Assembly: GCA_905479065.1 (NCBI GenBank) | Contig: CAJQLB010000015.1 | Span: 62,001-126,000, forward strand | Origin: an uncultured Flavobacteriaceae bacterium | Lineage (GTDB): Bacteria > Bacteroidota > Bacteroidia > Flavobacteriales > Flavobacteriaceae | Length of the DNA: 64,000 bases | Reading direction: 5' to 3' | In this document: one piece after another, positions 45,146 through 54,558 of the stretch | How positions within the stretch are numbered: position 1 is the first letter of the stretch | Layout of the letters: each line of letters opens with the position of its first letter | Notes under the pieces: generated by a model | The model's input: only the letters and a program-made list of their open reading frames with translations | Told to the model about the DNA's origin: nothing | Database searches by the model: none | Made by a program: the position numbers and the translations under genes

Positions 45146-48031
45146 TTATTTTAATTTGAATGTTATTCTACCAAATACATATCTCCCGTTGAATCCAAAT
45201 TGTGAAGTTCTACGTGAGAATATAAATTGATCACCATAATTACTTGCCGTTGGCACCTCATCTGGATAAACGTCAAGTAAATTATTAGCTCCAACTGTTA
45301 AAGTTATATTATCATCTAATGTATATCCAATAGACAAATCAGTTACAATCTTTTCACCATAAATCACTGGAGAAGCAGACCCTTCAAAGTCAGGATCATT
45401 TACCTCACCAAAGTAAACATTACGAAGTAAGAAATTCCAGTTTCCTGCGCTGTACATGTTTGTAAGATTTACTTTTGTTCTTGGCATTGCAGATTCTACG
45501 AATCCTTTCGCTCTATCGTCCAACACTTCTTGTCCTAGCACCTCAACAACATCCGTCACTTCAAATTTTCTAAATGACGCCGCTAAGCTATTATTTAAAG
45601 TTCCTTGTCCAATTCCCATTTTTTGATCAATAACAATATCAACACCTGAACTCTCAAGATCATATGCATTCATAAAGAACTTAGCTGAACCTGCTGCTGC
45701 ATCAGAGAAAATCTGTTGTACTTCGGCGTTTTGTCCAGATGAGCTGTAACTTCTTGTTTGTGCAACTCTATCATCAACATTTACAATGTAACCATCTACA
45801 GTTAATTTTAAACCTGCTTCTGGTATTTTGGCAGTAAACCCTAAGCTAAAATTCTGAGATGTTTCTTCCTCTAATCCAGGAATACTTAACAATTGTGCCA
45901 ATCTACTGTTGTTAGCAAAAGTCCCTACTTCATTTGGAACACCTGCTACAAAAAGCGTTGATGTTGCATTGAAATAAATTTGGTGTAAATCAGGCGCTCT
46001 AAATCCTGTACTTGCAGCAGCTCTCAAGGCAATATTATCTGTTACTTTATATCGAGACGCAACTTTCCAATTAAAGGTGTTTCCAAAATCATTGTAATCT
46101 TCATAACGCAATGCAGCGCTTACTAAAAAGTCTTCCGTGATATCAGCCTCTACGTCTAAGTATCCAGCATAACTATTTCTGTTGGCATCTGTTGCATTTT
46201 CTGGTCTGTATCCAGGGAATACTTGAGAACCTCCTGGTACTAAACGACCAAAATAACTGTATACTTTGTCATCGTCAGGAGTTGATGCTGAAACAACATC
46301 TCCATTGACATCATAACTAGCCCACGATGCCTCTTCTCCTGCAATCAATTGATAATTTTCTAATCGATATTCTGCTCCAAAGGCTACATTTAAACCTTCA
46401 AAAACATCTTCATAAAAATTAGACAAATCTAAATTTGTGGTGTTTTGTGAAAAAGCAAAACCTCCTGCGTTAAATTCTCTTGGAGTTGAAGCTCCCAGAG
46501 TTGCATTCGCTGTATTCTCAATTGTAAAATCAAAACTATTTCTTCCAAATGTGTTACTGAAATCAACTTTCCAATCTCCTATATTCCCTTTAATTCCCGT
46601 TGCGAATGACTTGTCAACGACTGTTGATGCAATATGTGGTAAAAATCCGTTTTCAAGGGCCGCTGTTGTTCCTCTACCATCAGTGTAAGCTGGTCTTCTG
46701 AAAAACCCTGCAGCTAAACCTTCTCTAAAACTTAATCCTCCGAAAGCATAAAACGTTCCTCCATTGTCATCTACAGGTAATTCCATGTTCATCATAAATT
46801 TACCACTTCGTAGTTTTGACTGTCCTATTTTCATTCTAAAGTCATCTCTAGTCAATCCTCTTTGTCTTAATTCATACTCGGTTATTGGTTGAGCTCCTCC
46901 AGGACCTGCATCAGAAGCAATGATATCAAGAAAATCATCTCCATTTGCGATACCATTGTCATAAACTGACTGAAGTGTTGAATCTAGACTGCCAACATAA
47001 GCAGACAAGGCACTAGGGTTCATAGCAAATGCTTGATCGTATCCTAACATTCTTGTAGCTGTGTCAAACATGGTAAATATTGGTTGTTGCATAGAATCAC
47101 TCCTATTCGTAGCTCCTCTATTTTCTAAGGATCCTGTAAAGTTGATAAAACCTCCATTGTTACCTAAGTCCAAACCATAATTTGCAGAAACCTGAAACCT
47201 TTCACCATCCATACCACCTTCATCATATTGTTCTGAATGCTTACTAACATTAGCTCCAGAATTTACCATCAGATTTAATTCATTTGTGTTTTCTCTCAGT
47301 ACAATATTAATAACACCAGCAATAGCATCACTACCGTATTGTGCAGCAGCACCATCTCTTAAAACTTCAATTTTTGCAATTGCAGCAGCTGGAATAGCGT
47401 TTAAATCTGTTGCTACAGATCCCGTTCCAACAGTTCCATTTACATTAACTAACGACGATTTATGACGTCTTTTACCGTTTATTAAGACTAAAACTTGATC
47501 TGGACCTAAACCACGTAGAGATGCAGGATCAAGGTGATCAGTACCATCTGATACTGTTTGAGTCGTTGATGTAAATGAAGGCGCAACATAGTTCAATATT
47601 TCATTTACAGTCGTTTGAGGGCCTTGGGCTGCTAATTCTACAACGTCAATGACATCAACCGGAACCGGTGTATCAATAGCAGTTCTACCAGCGCTTCTTG
47701 ACCCTATCAATACTATTTCACTGAGGGCAACCCCATCTTGTAACGAGACATTAACACTTTGAGCAGAATCAACTCCAACTTCTTCTGAGGTATATCCTAC
47801 AGATGAGACTACTAAAGTCGCGGGAAAGTTGTTGACATTGATATTAAAATTTCCATCGAAATCGGTAGTTGTCCCATTTGATGTCCCTTTTACAACTACA
47901 TTTGCACCAGGTAAGGGGTTCCCAGTACTTGCCTCTGTAATTGTTCCCGAAACTGTCCCTTGTGCAAAAGAAGTTAACGGAAACATGACCATTATAAACA
48001 TAAATAGTCTTAAACAGTAAATTTGTTTCAT
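45146..48031 (-). CDS. TonB-dependent receptor with N-terminal carboxypeptidase-like domain
   Basis: 961 aa. Signal peptide to about residue 24 (TSFAQ), then the CarboxypepD_reg-like domain (GTVSGTITEASTGNPLPGAN), a plug domain (about 115-235: PVPVDVIDVVEL, LNAIPAAAIAKIEVLRDGAAAQYGSDAIAGVINIV) and a 22-strand barrel ending GRYVFGRITFKLK. The RDGAAAQYGSDAIAGVINI plug motif is typical of Bacteroidota receptors. Uptake is driven by ExbB-ExbD. The partner is a lipoprotein rather than SusD, which leaves polysaccharide import unsupported. The substrate is unknown. Confidence 0.92.
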   Translation of the reverse strand: MKQIYCLRLFMFIMVMFPLTSFAQGTVSGTITEASTGNPLPGANVVVKGTSNGTTTDFDGNFNINVNNFPATLVVSSVGYTSEEVGVDSAQSVNVSLQDGVALSEIVLIGSRSAGRTAIDTPVPVDVIDVVELAAQGPQTTVNEILNYVAPSFTSTTQTVSDGTDHLDPASLRGLGPDQVLVLINGKRRHKSSLVNVNGTVGTGSVATDLNAIPAAAIAKIEVLRDGAAAQYGSDAIAGVINIVLRENTNELNLMVNSGANVSKHSEQYDEGGMDGERFQVSANYGLDLGNNGGFINFTGSLENRGATNRSDSMQQPIFTMFDTATRMLGYDQAFAMNPSALSAYVGSLDSTLQSVYDNGIANGDDFLDIIASDAGPGGAQPITEYELRQRGLTRDDFRMKIGQSKLRSGKFMMNMELPVDDNGGTFYAFGGLSFREGLAAGFFRRPAYTDGRGTTAALENGFLPHIASTVVDKSFATGIKGNIGDWKVDFSNTFGRNSFDFTIENTANATLGASTPREFNAGGFAFSQNTTNLDLSNFYEDVFEGLNVAFGAEYRLENYQLIAGEEASWASYDVNGDVVSASTPDDDKVYSYFGRLVPGGSQVFPGYRPENATDANRNSYAGYLDVEADITEDFLVSAALRYEDYNDFGNTFNWKVASRYKVTDNIALRAAASTGFRAPDLHQIYFNATSTLFVAGVPNEVGTFANNSRLAQLLSIPGLEEETSQNFSLGFTAKIPEAGLKLTVDGYIVNVDDRVAQTRSYSSSGQNAEVQQIFSDAAAGSAKFFMNAYDLESSGVDIVIDQKMGIGQGTLNNSLAASFRKFEVTDVVEVLGQEVLDDRAKGFVESAMPRTKVNLTNMYSAGNWNFLLRNVYFGEVNDPDFEGSASPVIYGEKIVTDLSIGYTLDDNITLTVGANNLLDVYPDEVPTASNYGDQFIFSRRTSQFGFNGRYVFGRITFKLK

Positions 48032-48186
48032 AATAATATTTTATTGATTAGTGGGGGCAAAGTACTAATAATCCCACTTCTTTGCAAAGTTTTTTAAAAT
48101 AATAGAAAAACAGTCAAACATATTGGATAATATATGGATATTTAAATAATCTAAATGAATATAAGGTGTTTAGAATAATAACTTAT

Positions 48187-48194
48187 TAAATTTG
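48187..48194 (+). promoter_or_regulatory. Putative aspS -7 element
   Basis: TAAATTTG fits TAnnTTTG and ends 18 bases before the aspS ATG. No exact -33 TTG is seen. Confidence 0.5.
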
Positions 48195-48212
48195 CAAAAA
48201 TAAAAATACAGC

Positions 48213-49961
48213 ATGTACAGGAGTCACAATTGTGGTGAATTAAATATTTCACACAAAAACGAAGAGGTTACCCTATCTGGTTGGGTACAAAAGTCTCGTA
48301 ACAAAGGGTTTATTGTTTGGATAGATTTAAGAGACCGTTATGGTATTACCCAATTAGTATTTGATGAAGAGCGTACTTCACTGAAAATACTTGAACAAGC
48401 TCAACAGTTAGGACGTGAATTTGTTATTCAAATCCATGGGACCGTTATTGAGCGTGCTGCCAAAAATCCAAATATGATTACAGGAGAAATTGAAATTTTA
48501 GTTTCTCAGCTTACCATTTTAAATAAAGCAAATATTCCTCCTTTTACCATTGAAGATGAGACAGATGGAGGAGAGGAATTAAGAATGAAATATCGCTACC
48601 TTGATATACGTCGTAATCCAGTCAAAGACAATCTTATATTTAGACACAAGGTCACTCAAGAAGTTCGAAATTATTTAACTAAAGAAGGATTCATTGAAGT
48701 TGAAACACCATACTTAATTAAATCAACTCCAGAAGGTGCAAGAGATTTTGTAGTACCAAGTAGAATGAATGAAGGACAATTTTATGCGCTTCCGCAGTCA
48801 CCCCAAACATTCAAACAATTATTGATGGTTGGTGGATTAGACAAATATTTTCAAATAGTTAAGTGCTTTAGAGATGAGGATTTGAGGGCAGATAGACAGC
48901 CTGAATTCACTCAGATAGATTGTGAAATGTCTTTCATCGAGCAGGAAGACATCCTGGATGCTTTTGAAGGACTTACACGTCATTTACTAAAGAAAATAAA
49001 TGGCGCAGAAGTAGAAAAGTTTCCAAGAATACAGTATGATGATGCCATACGCTTATATGGGAATGATAAACCAGATATTCGCTTTGGAATGCAATTTGGA
49101 GAATTGAATCACGTTTCTCAACATAAAGAATTTAATGTTTTCAACAGTGCTGAATTGGTGGTCGGTATCGCAGTACCAAATGGTAATTCATTCTCAAGAA
49201 AGGATATTGACAAGTTAATCAAGTGGTTAAAAAGACCTCAAATTGGAGCACAAGGAATGGTTTATGTGCGTTGCAATGAAGATGGAACATTTAAATCTTC
49301 TGTGGACAAGTTTTATGCTCATGATGACTTTTCAAAGTGGGCTGAAATTACCGGAGCAAAAAAAGGTGATTTAATATGTGTGCTTTCGGGAATCTCTGCA
49401 AAAGTAAGAACACAACTTAGTGCGCTAAGAATGGAAATAGCTGAACATCTAGGTCTACGGAAACCCAATGAATTTGCACCATTATGGGTTCTTGACTTTC
49501 CCTTGTTAGAGTGGGATGAGGACGCGCAGCGATACCATGCCATGCACCACCCTTTCACATCTCCCAAGCCTGGGCAATTGGAATTATTAAAAACCAATCC
49601 TAGTTCAGTAAAAGCCAATGCTTACGATTTGGTCTTAAACGGCAATGAAATTGGTGGTGGCTCAATTCGAATTCACGACAAAGAAACACAGGCAATAATG
49701 TTTGATTATTTAGGATTTACTCCTGAAGAGGCGAAGGCACAATTTGGGTTTTTAATGGATGCATTTCAGTACGGAGCACCACCTCATGGGGGATTGGCAT
49801 TTGGTCTTGATAGATTAGTGGCAATTTTAGGTGGTCAAGAAACGATTCGTGATTTCATTGCATTTCCTAAAAACAATTCTGGACGTGATGTCATGATTGA
49901 TGCGCCATCTTCATTAGATAAAGAGCAACTCAAAGAACTGTATTTAAAATTAGATTTGTAG
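48213..49961 (+). CDS. aspS: Aspartyl-tRNA synthetase
   Basis: 582 aa. The N-terminal OB fold ([26 protein letters not shown]) is followed by class II catalytic motifs: [22 protein letters not shown], the motif 2 region [21 protein letters not shown], a bacterial GAD insertion (about 285-415) and motif 3 [15 protein letters not shown]. It charges tRNA-Asp. Since AsnS is also encoded here, a discriminating AspRS is expected, but this was not tested. Monocistronic or followed by the ClC gene 56 bases downstream. Confidence 0.97.
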   Translation: MYRSHNCGELNISHKNEEVTLSGWVQKSRNKGFIVWIDLRDRYGITQLVFDEERTSLKILEQAQQLGREFVIQIHGTVIERAAKNPNMITGEIEILVSQLTILNKANIPPFTIEDETDGGEELRMKYRYLDIRRNPVKDNLIFRHKVTQEVRNYLTKEGFIEVETPYLIKSTPEGARDFVVPSRMNEGQFYALPQSPQTFKQLLMVGGLDKYFQIVKCFRDEDLRADRQPEFTQIDCEMSFIEQEDILDAFEGLTRHLLKKINGAEVEKFPRIQYDDAIRLYGNDKPDIRFGMQFGELNHVSQHKEFNVFNSAELVVGIAVPNGNSFSRKDIDKLIKWLKRPQIGAQGMVYVRCNEDGTFKSSVDKFYAHDDFSKWAEITGAKKGDLICVLSGISAKVRTQLSALRMEIAEHLGLRKPNEFAPLWVLDFPLLEWDEDAQRYHAMHHPFTSPKPGQLELLKTNPSSVKANAYDLVLNGNEIGGGSIRIHDKETQAIMFDYLGFTPEEAKAQFGFLMDAFQYGAPPHGGLAFGLDRLVAILGGQETIRDFIAFPKNNSGRDVMIDAPSSLDKEQLKELYLKLDL

Positions 49962-50017
49962 CCCAAAATCTTTAAGTAGCCATTATTTAGAAAAGTGGTT
50001 TTTATTACATTTACTCA

Positions 50018-51796
50018 ATGGAGAAACAATCAATGTTCAAACGATTTCTCATTTGGAAGTACAAACACGTTTCACAACGAAACTTTATTTTAATTTTAAG
50101 TGGTATTGTTGGGCTTGTTGCTGGACTAATTTCGGTCTTGTTAAAGAATTTAACGTTTGGAATTTCGTGGTTACTTGAATTAAGTGTTATTTTTTCTCAA
50201 AATAAAACGTATTTTATTCTTCCAGTAATAGGCTTGACCTTGAGCTACTTGTTTGTCAATCGTATTTCAAAAAAACCTTTAGAGGCAGCGATTCCCTCAA
50301 TACTTTTTGCCTTATCTAAAAAAGAGGGGAAGTTGGCTTCAAATAAAATAGTTTTACCACTAATCACTGCGCCACTCACCGTAGGTTTTGGTGGTTCTGT
50401 TGGATTGTTAAGTCCTGCCATTTTTTCTGCTTCCGCGGCGAGTTCTAGTATTGGAACATTATTACATATCAATAGGAAAACACAAACGCTTCTCATCGGG
50501 TGTGCAGCTGCTGGAGTGATTGCAACAAGCTTCAAATCACCTATTGCTGCAATTATTTTTGCTATTGAGGTTTTTAGCCTTGATCTTACCTTTGCCTCAT
50601 TATTACCATTACTGATAGCATCCCTCACCTCAATTATTACCTCCTATTTTTTTGTTGGGAATGAGATTCTTTTCAAATTTCAATTAACAGAAATTTATCA
50701 TGTCCGCGATACTCTTTTTTACATTTGTCTAGGTGTTGGAACAGGGATTGCTTCAGCTTATTTCTCAAAAATATATTTTACTATTTTTAAATTTTTTGAT
50801 CGCTTTAATAACAGATTAAAAAAACTCATTGTCGGAGGTTTGGCTATTGGTATCATGTTATACTTCATTCCTTCACTATACGGAGAGGGATTTAGTTTTA
50901 TAAATGATTTATTATCAGGAAATCATATTGCTGCCATTGGACAAACGCCTTTCAATTACTCTCTTGATAACCCTTGGGTTGTTATTGCTCTTTTGCTAAT
51001 CATTACTGTTTTTAAATCTATCGCAATGACAACTACCTTTGCAGCAGGAGGCACTGGAGGAATTATTATTCCCACCTTGGTAATGGGTAGTGCCCTTGGC
51101 AATGTCATTGCTAAAGTTATCAATAATCTTGGAATCAATCTGTCCGTATCAGAAGCAAATTTTACATTATTAGGGATGGCAGGCTTAATAGCGGGTGTTT
51201 TACATGCGCCTTTAACTGCTATTTTTTTAATTGCTGAAATCACAGGAAGCTACGAGCTATTTATACCTCTAATGATAACAGTTTCTATGTCATTTTTAAT
51301 CACAAAAAACAGTTTAGAGCATACTATTTACACCAAGGAATTAGCAGAAAAAGGACAATTATTGACTCATAATAAAGACCAAAGTATTTTAACTTTAATG
51401 AAGATAGATGCAGTAATTGAATGTGATTTTATACCATTAAATCCAGAAATGAGTTTAGGAGACATGCTTCATCAAGGAGTTTCGAAATCAAGTAGGAATT
51501 TGTTCCCTGTTGTAGACGCCAAAATCAATTTAGTAGGAATTGTGTCACTAGATAGTATACGAGATGTTATGTTTGACCAAAGCTTACACGAAACCACCTC
51601 TGTTGAAACATTCATGCGAAACCCTCTTGACATCATTATTTATGAAAAAGACACGATGCAACAAGTGATGCGTAAGTTTCAAAATACAGGTGCTTGGAAC
51701 TTACCGGTTTTAAAAAATGGCACTTATTATGGTTTTGTGTCAAAGTCAAAACTATTGACGGCATATCGTCGAGAATTAATTAATTTTACATCATAA
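50018..51796 (+). CDS. ClC-family chloride channel/antiporter with CBS domains
   Basis: 592 aa. About ten to twelve membrane helices are seen to residue 435. Selectivity-filter-like segments are GFGGSVGLLSPAIF (near 128) and AAGGTGGIIIPTLVMGSALG (near 345), variants of the family GSGIP / GxxxP signatures. Two C-terminal CBS domains (about 455-585: FIPLNPEMSLGDMLHQGVS and DTMQQVMRKFQNTGAWNLPV) probably sense nucleotides. Channel versus proton-coupled antiporter cannot be decided. The gene start is the first of two close ATGs. Confidence 0.9.
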   Translation: MEKQSMFKRFLIWKYKHVSQRNFILILSGIVGLVAGLISVLLKNLTFGISWLLELSVIFSQNKTYFILPVIGLTLSYLFVNRISKKPLEAAIPSILFALSKKEGKLASNKIVLPLITAPLTVGFGGSVGLLSPAIFSASAASSSIGTLLHINRKTQTLLIGCAAAGVIATSFKSPIAAIIFAIEVFSLDLTFASLLPLLIASLTSIITSYFFVGNEILFKFQLTEIYHVRDTLFYICLGVGTGIASAYFSKIYFTIFKFFDRFNNRLKKLIVGGLAIGIMLYFIPSLYGEGFSFINDLLSGNHIAAIGQTPFNYSLDNPWVVIALLLIITVFKSIAMTTTFAAGGTGGIIIPTLVMGSALGNVIAKVINNLGINLSVSEANFTLLGMAGLIAGVLHAPLTAIFLIAEITGSYELFIPLMITVSMSFLITKNSLEHTIYTKELAEKGQLLTHNKDQSILTLMKIDAVIECDFIPLNPEMSLGDMLHQGVSKSSRNLFPVVDAKINLVGIVSLDSIRDVMFDQSLHETTSVETFMRNPLDIIIYEKDTMQQVMRKFQNTGAWNLPVLKNGTYYGFVSKSKLLTAYRRELINFTS

Positions 51797-51815
51797 ATAT
51801 AGTTCAACATTTAAA

Positions 51816-52040
51816 ATGAAATATTTTATCGGGTTTTTCTTCATAATTTCCGTAGGTTCAATTGTTTGGGGCTACCTTTCACATGAGATTTTCTCTGAAA
51901 AATTAATCGGCGGAGGAGTTGTATTACTGTTCTTTGTAGTGTTCCCGTTGTTCTCTTATCATCGTTGGAAAGACAAAAAAGTTGAAGATTATATGATTAC
52001 CAAGGATAATATCGACAAAATGAGAAATCAAAATAAGTAA
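51816..52040 (+). CDS. Small two-helix membrane protein
   Basis: 74 aa: helix 1 about residues 3-22, helix 2 about 30-48 (LIGGGVVLLFFVVFPLFSYHRW), then a charged cytoplasmic tail. Small proteins of this appearance are common in flavobacteria, but I assign no function. It is 19 bases after the ClC gene on the same strand, so it is probably co-transcribed. It converges on tadA with a 4-base gap. Confidence 0.7.
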   Translation: MKYFIGFFFIISVGSIVWGYLSHEIFSEKLIGGGVVLLFFVVFPLFSYHRWKDKKVEDYMITKDNIDKMRNQNK

Positions 52041-52044
52041 TTCC

Positions 52045-52494
52045 TTAGCTTAAATTTCGTTTTCTCACAAAAAACTCCTTAAGTAACGCAGCAGCTTCAG
52101 AAGCAAGAACACCACCAATCATATTAGTTTTTGGATGCAAGCGCGTTTTTAGATTGATACAACCACGATTTTCATCTCTTGTGGCATAAACAATTTTAGA
52201 GATTTGTGCCCAGTACAAAGCACCAGCACACATTTGGCAAGGCTCTAAAGTCACGTATAAGGTGCAGTTTTTTAAATATTTCCCTCCTAAATAATTGGCA
52301 GCAGCGGTAATGGCTTGCATCTCAGCGTGTGCAGTTACGTCATTTAATGTTTCTGTAAGATTATGAGCACGTGCAATAACTCTGTCTTGAATAACCACAA
52401 TTGCACCCACAGGCACCTCTCCTCTTTTTAGTGCACATTCGGCCTCCTCAAGTGCTTTTTTCATAAAGTAAATATCATCAAAAGACTTATTCAT
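52045..52494 (-). CDS. tadA: tRNA adenosine(34) deaminase-like nucleoside deaminase
   Basis: 149 aa, cytidine-deaminase fold. The zinc site is HAEMQAI (about residues 52-58) with PCQMCAGALYWAQ (about 82-95). The N-terminus FMKKALEEAECALKRGEVPVGAIVV is typical of TadA. It converts A34 to inosine in tRNA-Arg(ACG). Guanine deaminase is the less likely alternative. Divergent from dxs with a 41-base gap. Confidence 0.88.
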   Translation of the reverse strand: MNKSFDDIYFMKKALEEAECALKRGEVPVGAIVVIQDRVIARAHNLTETLNDVTAHAEMQAITAAANYLGGKYLKNCTLYVTLEPCQMCAGALYWAQISKIVYATRDENRGCINLKTRLHPKTNMIGGVLASEAAALLKEFFVRKRNLS

Positions 52495-52520
52495 ATGCGT
52501 AAAAATACAATTTCATCTTG

Positions 52521-52528
52521 TACATTTG
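52521..52528 (+). promoter_or_regulatory. Putative dxs -7 element
   Basis: TACATTTG fits TAnnTTTG and ends 7 bases before the dxs ATG, which would make the transcript leaderless or nearly so. No clear -33 TTG is seen. Confidence 0.45.
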
Positions 52529-52535
52529 TAGACCC

Positions 52536-54296
52536 ATGAAAAAATTATTAGACGAGATCTACTCTCCTAAAGAGTTAAGATTATTAAAAAAACAAGACTT
52601 ACCTCAACTTGCGCAAGAATTGCGTGAATTTATCATAAACATCGTCGCTACAAAGGAGGGACATTTGGGAGCAAGCTTAGGGGTTATAGAATTGACTATT
52701 GCAATTCACTATGTGTTTAACACCCCAGATGATTTACTCATATGGGATGTTGGTCATCAAGCTTACGGACATAAGATTTTAACCGAACGAAAAAATATTT
52801 TCAACACCAACAGGCAACTGCATGGCATCAGCGGTTTTCCAAAAAGAGATGAAAACAAATACGATGCTTTTGGCGTTGGTCACTCCTCAACCTCAATATC
52901 TGCAGCTTTGGGGATGGCAATGGCAAGCTCCTTAAAAGGTGAAAGTAAGAATCATATTGCCGTAATTGGAGATGCATCCATTGCTAGTGGTATGGCTTTT
53001 GAAGGTCTCAATCACGCTGGGGTATCAAAGGCTAATCTTTTAATTATTCTCAATGATAATGCTATTGGTATTGATCCAAGTGTTGGAGCTTTGAAAGAGT
53101 ATCTTACAAGTGTAAAACAAGGTATGCAGAAACAAGATAATATTTTTGAAGCTTTAAATTTTAATTATTCGGGTCCTATTGATGGTCACGATATTGTTAA
53201 TCTAATTTCAGAGCTGAACCGCTTAAAAACAATCAAAGGACCAAAGTTACTCCATGTTGTTACAAAAAAAGGAAAAGGTTTAAAACAAGCTGAGGATCAT
53301 CAAGTTATTTATCATGCTCCTGGAAAATTTAATGCTGTAACAGGTGAACTCATTAATAATAATAAGGTTTCTCCTCCAAAATATCAAGATGTCTTTGGAC
53401 GTACTATCGTGGAACTTGCAAAAATAAATAATAAGATTGTGGGGATTACACCTGCCATGCCTACTGGAAGTTCTTTGAAATACATGATGGAACTAATTCC
53501 AGAGAGAGCCTACGATGTTGGTATTGCTGAGCAACATGCCGTTACTTTAGCCGCGGGAATGGCCACTCAGGGGTTAATTCCTTTCTGCAACATTTACTCT
53601 ACGTTTTTACAACGTGCTTACGATCAAGTGATACATGATGTGGCTTTACAAAATCTTCCTGTTATTTTTTGTTTAGATAGAAGTGGTCTTGTAGGTGAAG
53701 ATGGTGCAACGCACCATGGTGTCTTTGACATCACTTTTTTAAGGTGTATTCCGAATCTCATAATTTTTGCTCCTAGAAACGAAATTGATTTAAGGAATAT
53801 TATGTTTACAGCTCAATTAGGATTAAATAAACCAATCGTAATAAGGTATCCAAGAGGCAAAGGAACTACAACAGATTGGGAACAACCCTTTCAGAAATTA
53901 ACTATTGGTAAAGGAGCGCAACTAAAAAAAGGAACACAACTGGCAATTCTAAGTGTGGGGACCATTGCCGAAAATATTATAAGAGCCACACTCAATTTAA
54001 ATGTTTCTCATTATGACTTGAAATTTATCAAGCCATTGGACGCAACGTTACTACATATGATATTCCGTGAATATAAACACCTTATGACCGTTGAAGACAA
54101 TTGTGTCAAAGGTGGATTTGGAAGTGCTATTTTGGAGTTTGCCTCCGAACATAATTATAAAAATGACATTAAGGTGTTGGGAGTTCCTGACACATTTATG
54201 CAGCAAGGGACCATAGTACAACTTCAAGAGCAAATAGGTCTTGATTCAGCAAGTATTAGAAATACGATTAACAAGATATTAAATACAACTACTTAG
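52536..54296 (+). CDS. dxs: 1-deoxy-D-xylulose-5-phosphate synthase
   Basis: 586 aa from ATG 52536 (MKKLLDEIYSPKELRLL); a TTG at 52518 precedes the -7 box and is rejected. ThDP-binding: GHQAYGHKILTER (catalytic His region, near 73), the GDASIASGMAFEGLNHAG Mg/ThDP loop near 148, and in the pyrimidine domain DVGIAEQHAVTLAAGMA and DRSGLVGEDGATHHGVFD. First step of the MEP isoprenoid pathway (pyruvate + glyceraldehyde-3-phosphate). It is somewhat shorter than the 620-residue E. coli enzyme. Its stop overlaps the antisense microprotein stop by 3 bases. Confidence 0.95.
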   Translation: MKKLLDEIYSPKELRLLKKQDLPQLAQELREFIINIVATKEGHLGASLGVIELTIAIHYVFNTPDDLLIWDVGHQAYGHKILTERKNIFNTNRQLHGISGFPKRDENKYDAFGVGHSSTSISAALGMAMASSLKGESKNHIAVIGDASIASGMAFEGLNHAGVSKANLLIILNDNAIGIDPSVGALKEYLTSVKQGMQKQDNIFEALNFNYSGPIDGHDIVNLISELNRLKTIKGPKLLHVVTKKGKGLKQAEDHQVIYHAPGKFNAVTGELINNNKVSPPKYQDVFGRTIVELAKINNKIVGITPAMPTGSSLKYMMELIPERAYDVGIAEQHAVTLAAGMATQGLIPFCNIYSTFLQRAYDQVIHDVALQNLPVIFCLDRSGLVGEDGATHHGVFDITFLRCIPNLIIFAPRNEIDLRNIMFTAQLGLNKPIVIRYPRGKGTTTDWEQPFQKLTIGKGAQLKKGTQLAILSVGTIAENIIRATLNLNVSHYDLKFIKPLDATLLHMIFREYKHLMTVEDNCVKGGFGSAILEFASEHNYKNDIKVLGVPDTFMQQGTIVQLQEQIGLDSASIRNTINKILNTTT

Positions 54297-54421
54297 TTTT
54301 CAGAAACAATATAACTTGAGTGTGCCAATTCATTATTATCGTCAGGAACTTCATTTACTACAAGTAGTATTACAAATGTAAATAAAAATACGGCTATGGC
54401 AGTCAATAGGTTTTTTTTCAT
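54293..54421 (-). CDS. 42-residue membrane or secreted microprotein
   Basis: ATG at 54421, stop at 54293. KKNLLTAIAVFLFTFVILLVV (part of residues 2-22) is a single hydrophobic helix after two or three lysines. The remainder (about 20 residues, NEVPDDNNELAHSSYIVSEN) is acidic. It fits a signal anchor with a short periplasmic tail. It lies in the gap between dxs and the large T9SS gene. No family recognised. The case rests on the clean start, helix and charge pattern. Confidence 0.45.
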   Translation of the reverse strand: MKKNLLTAIAVFLFTFVILLVVNEVPDDNNELAHSSYIVSEN

Positions 54422-54558
54422 TTCATAAATTTATACACACAATTTAGCCAGTAAACATATTACATATATCGATAAAAAGCAAATATTTTCGATGAATTAC
54501 GTATTTGCTATTTATAAATGACAAAAATAATTCATTGTGCTGTTTCGATTTTGTCAAG

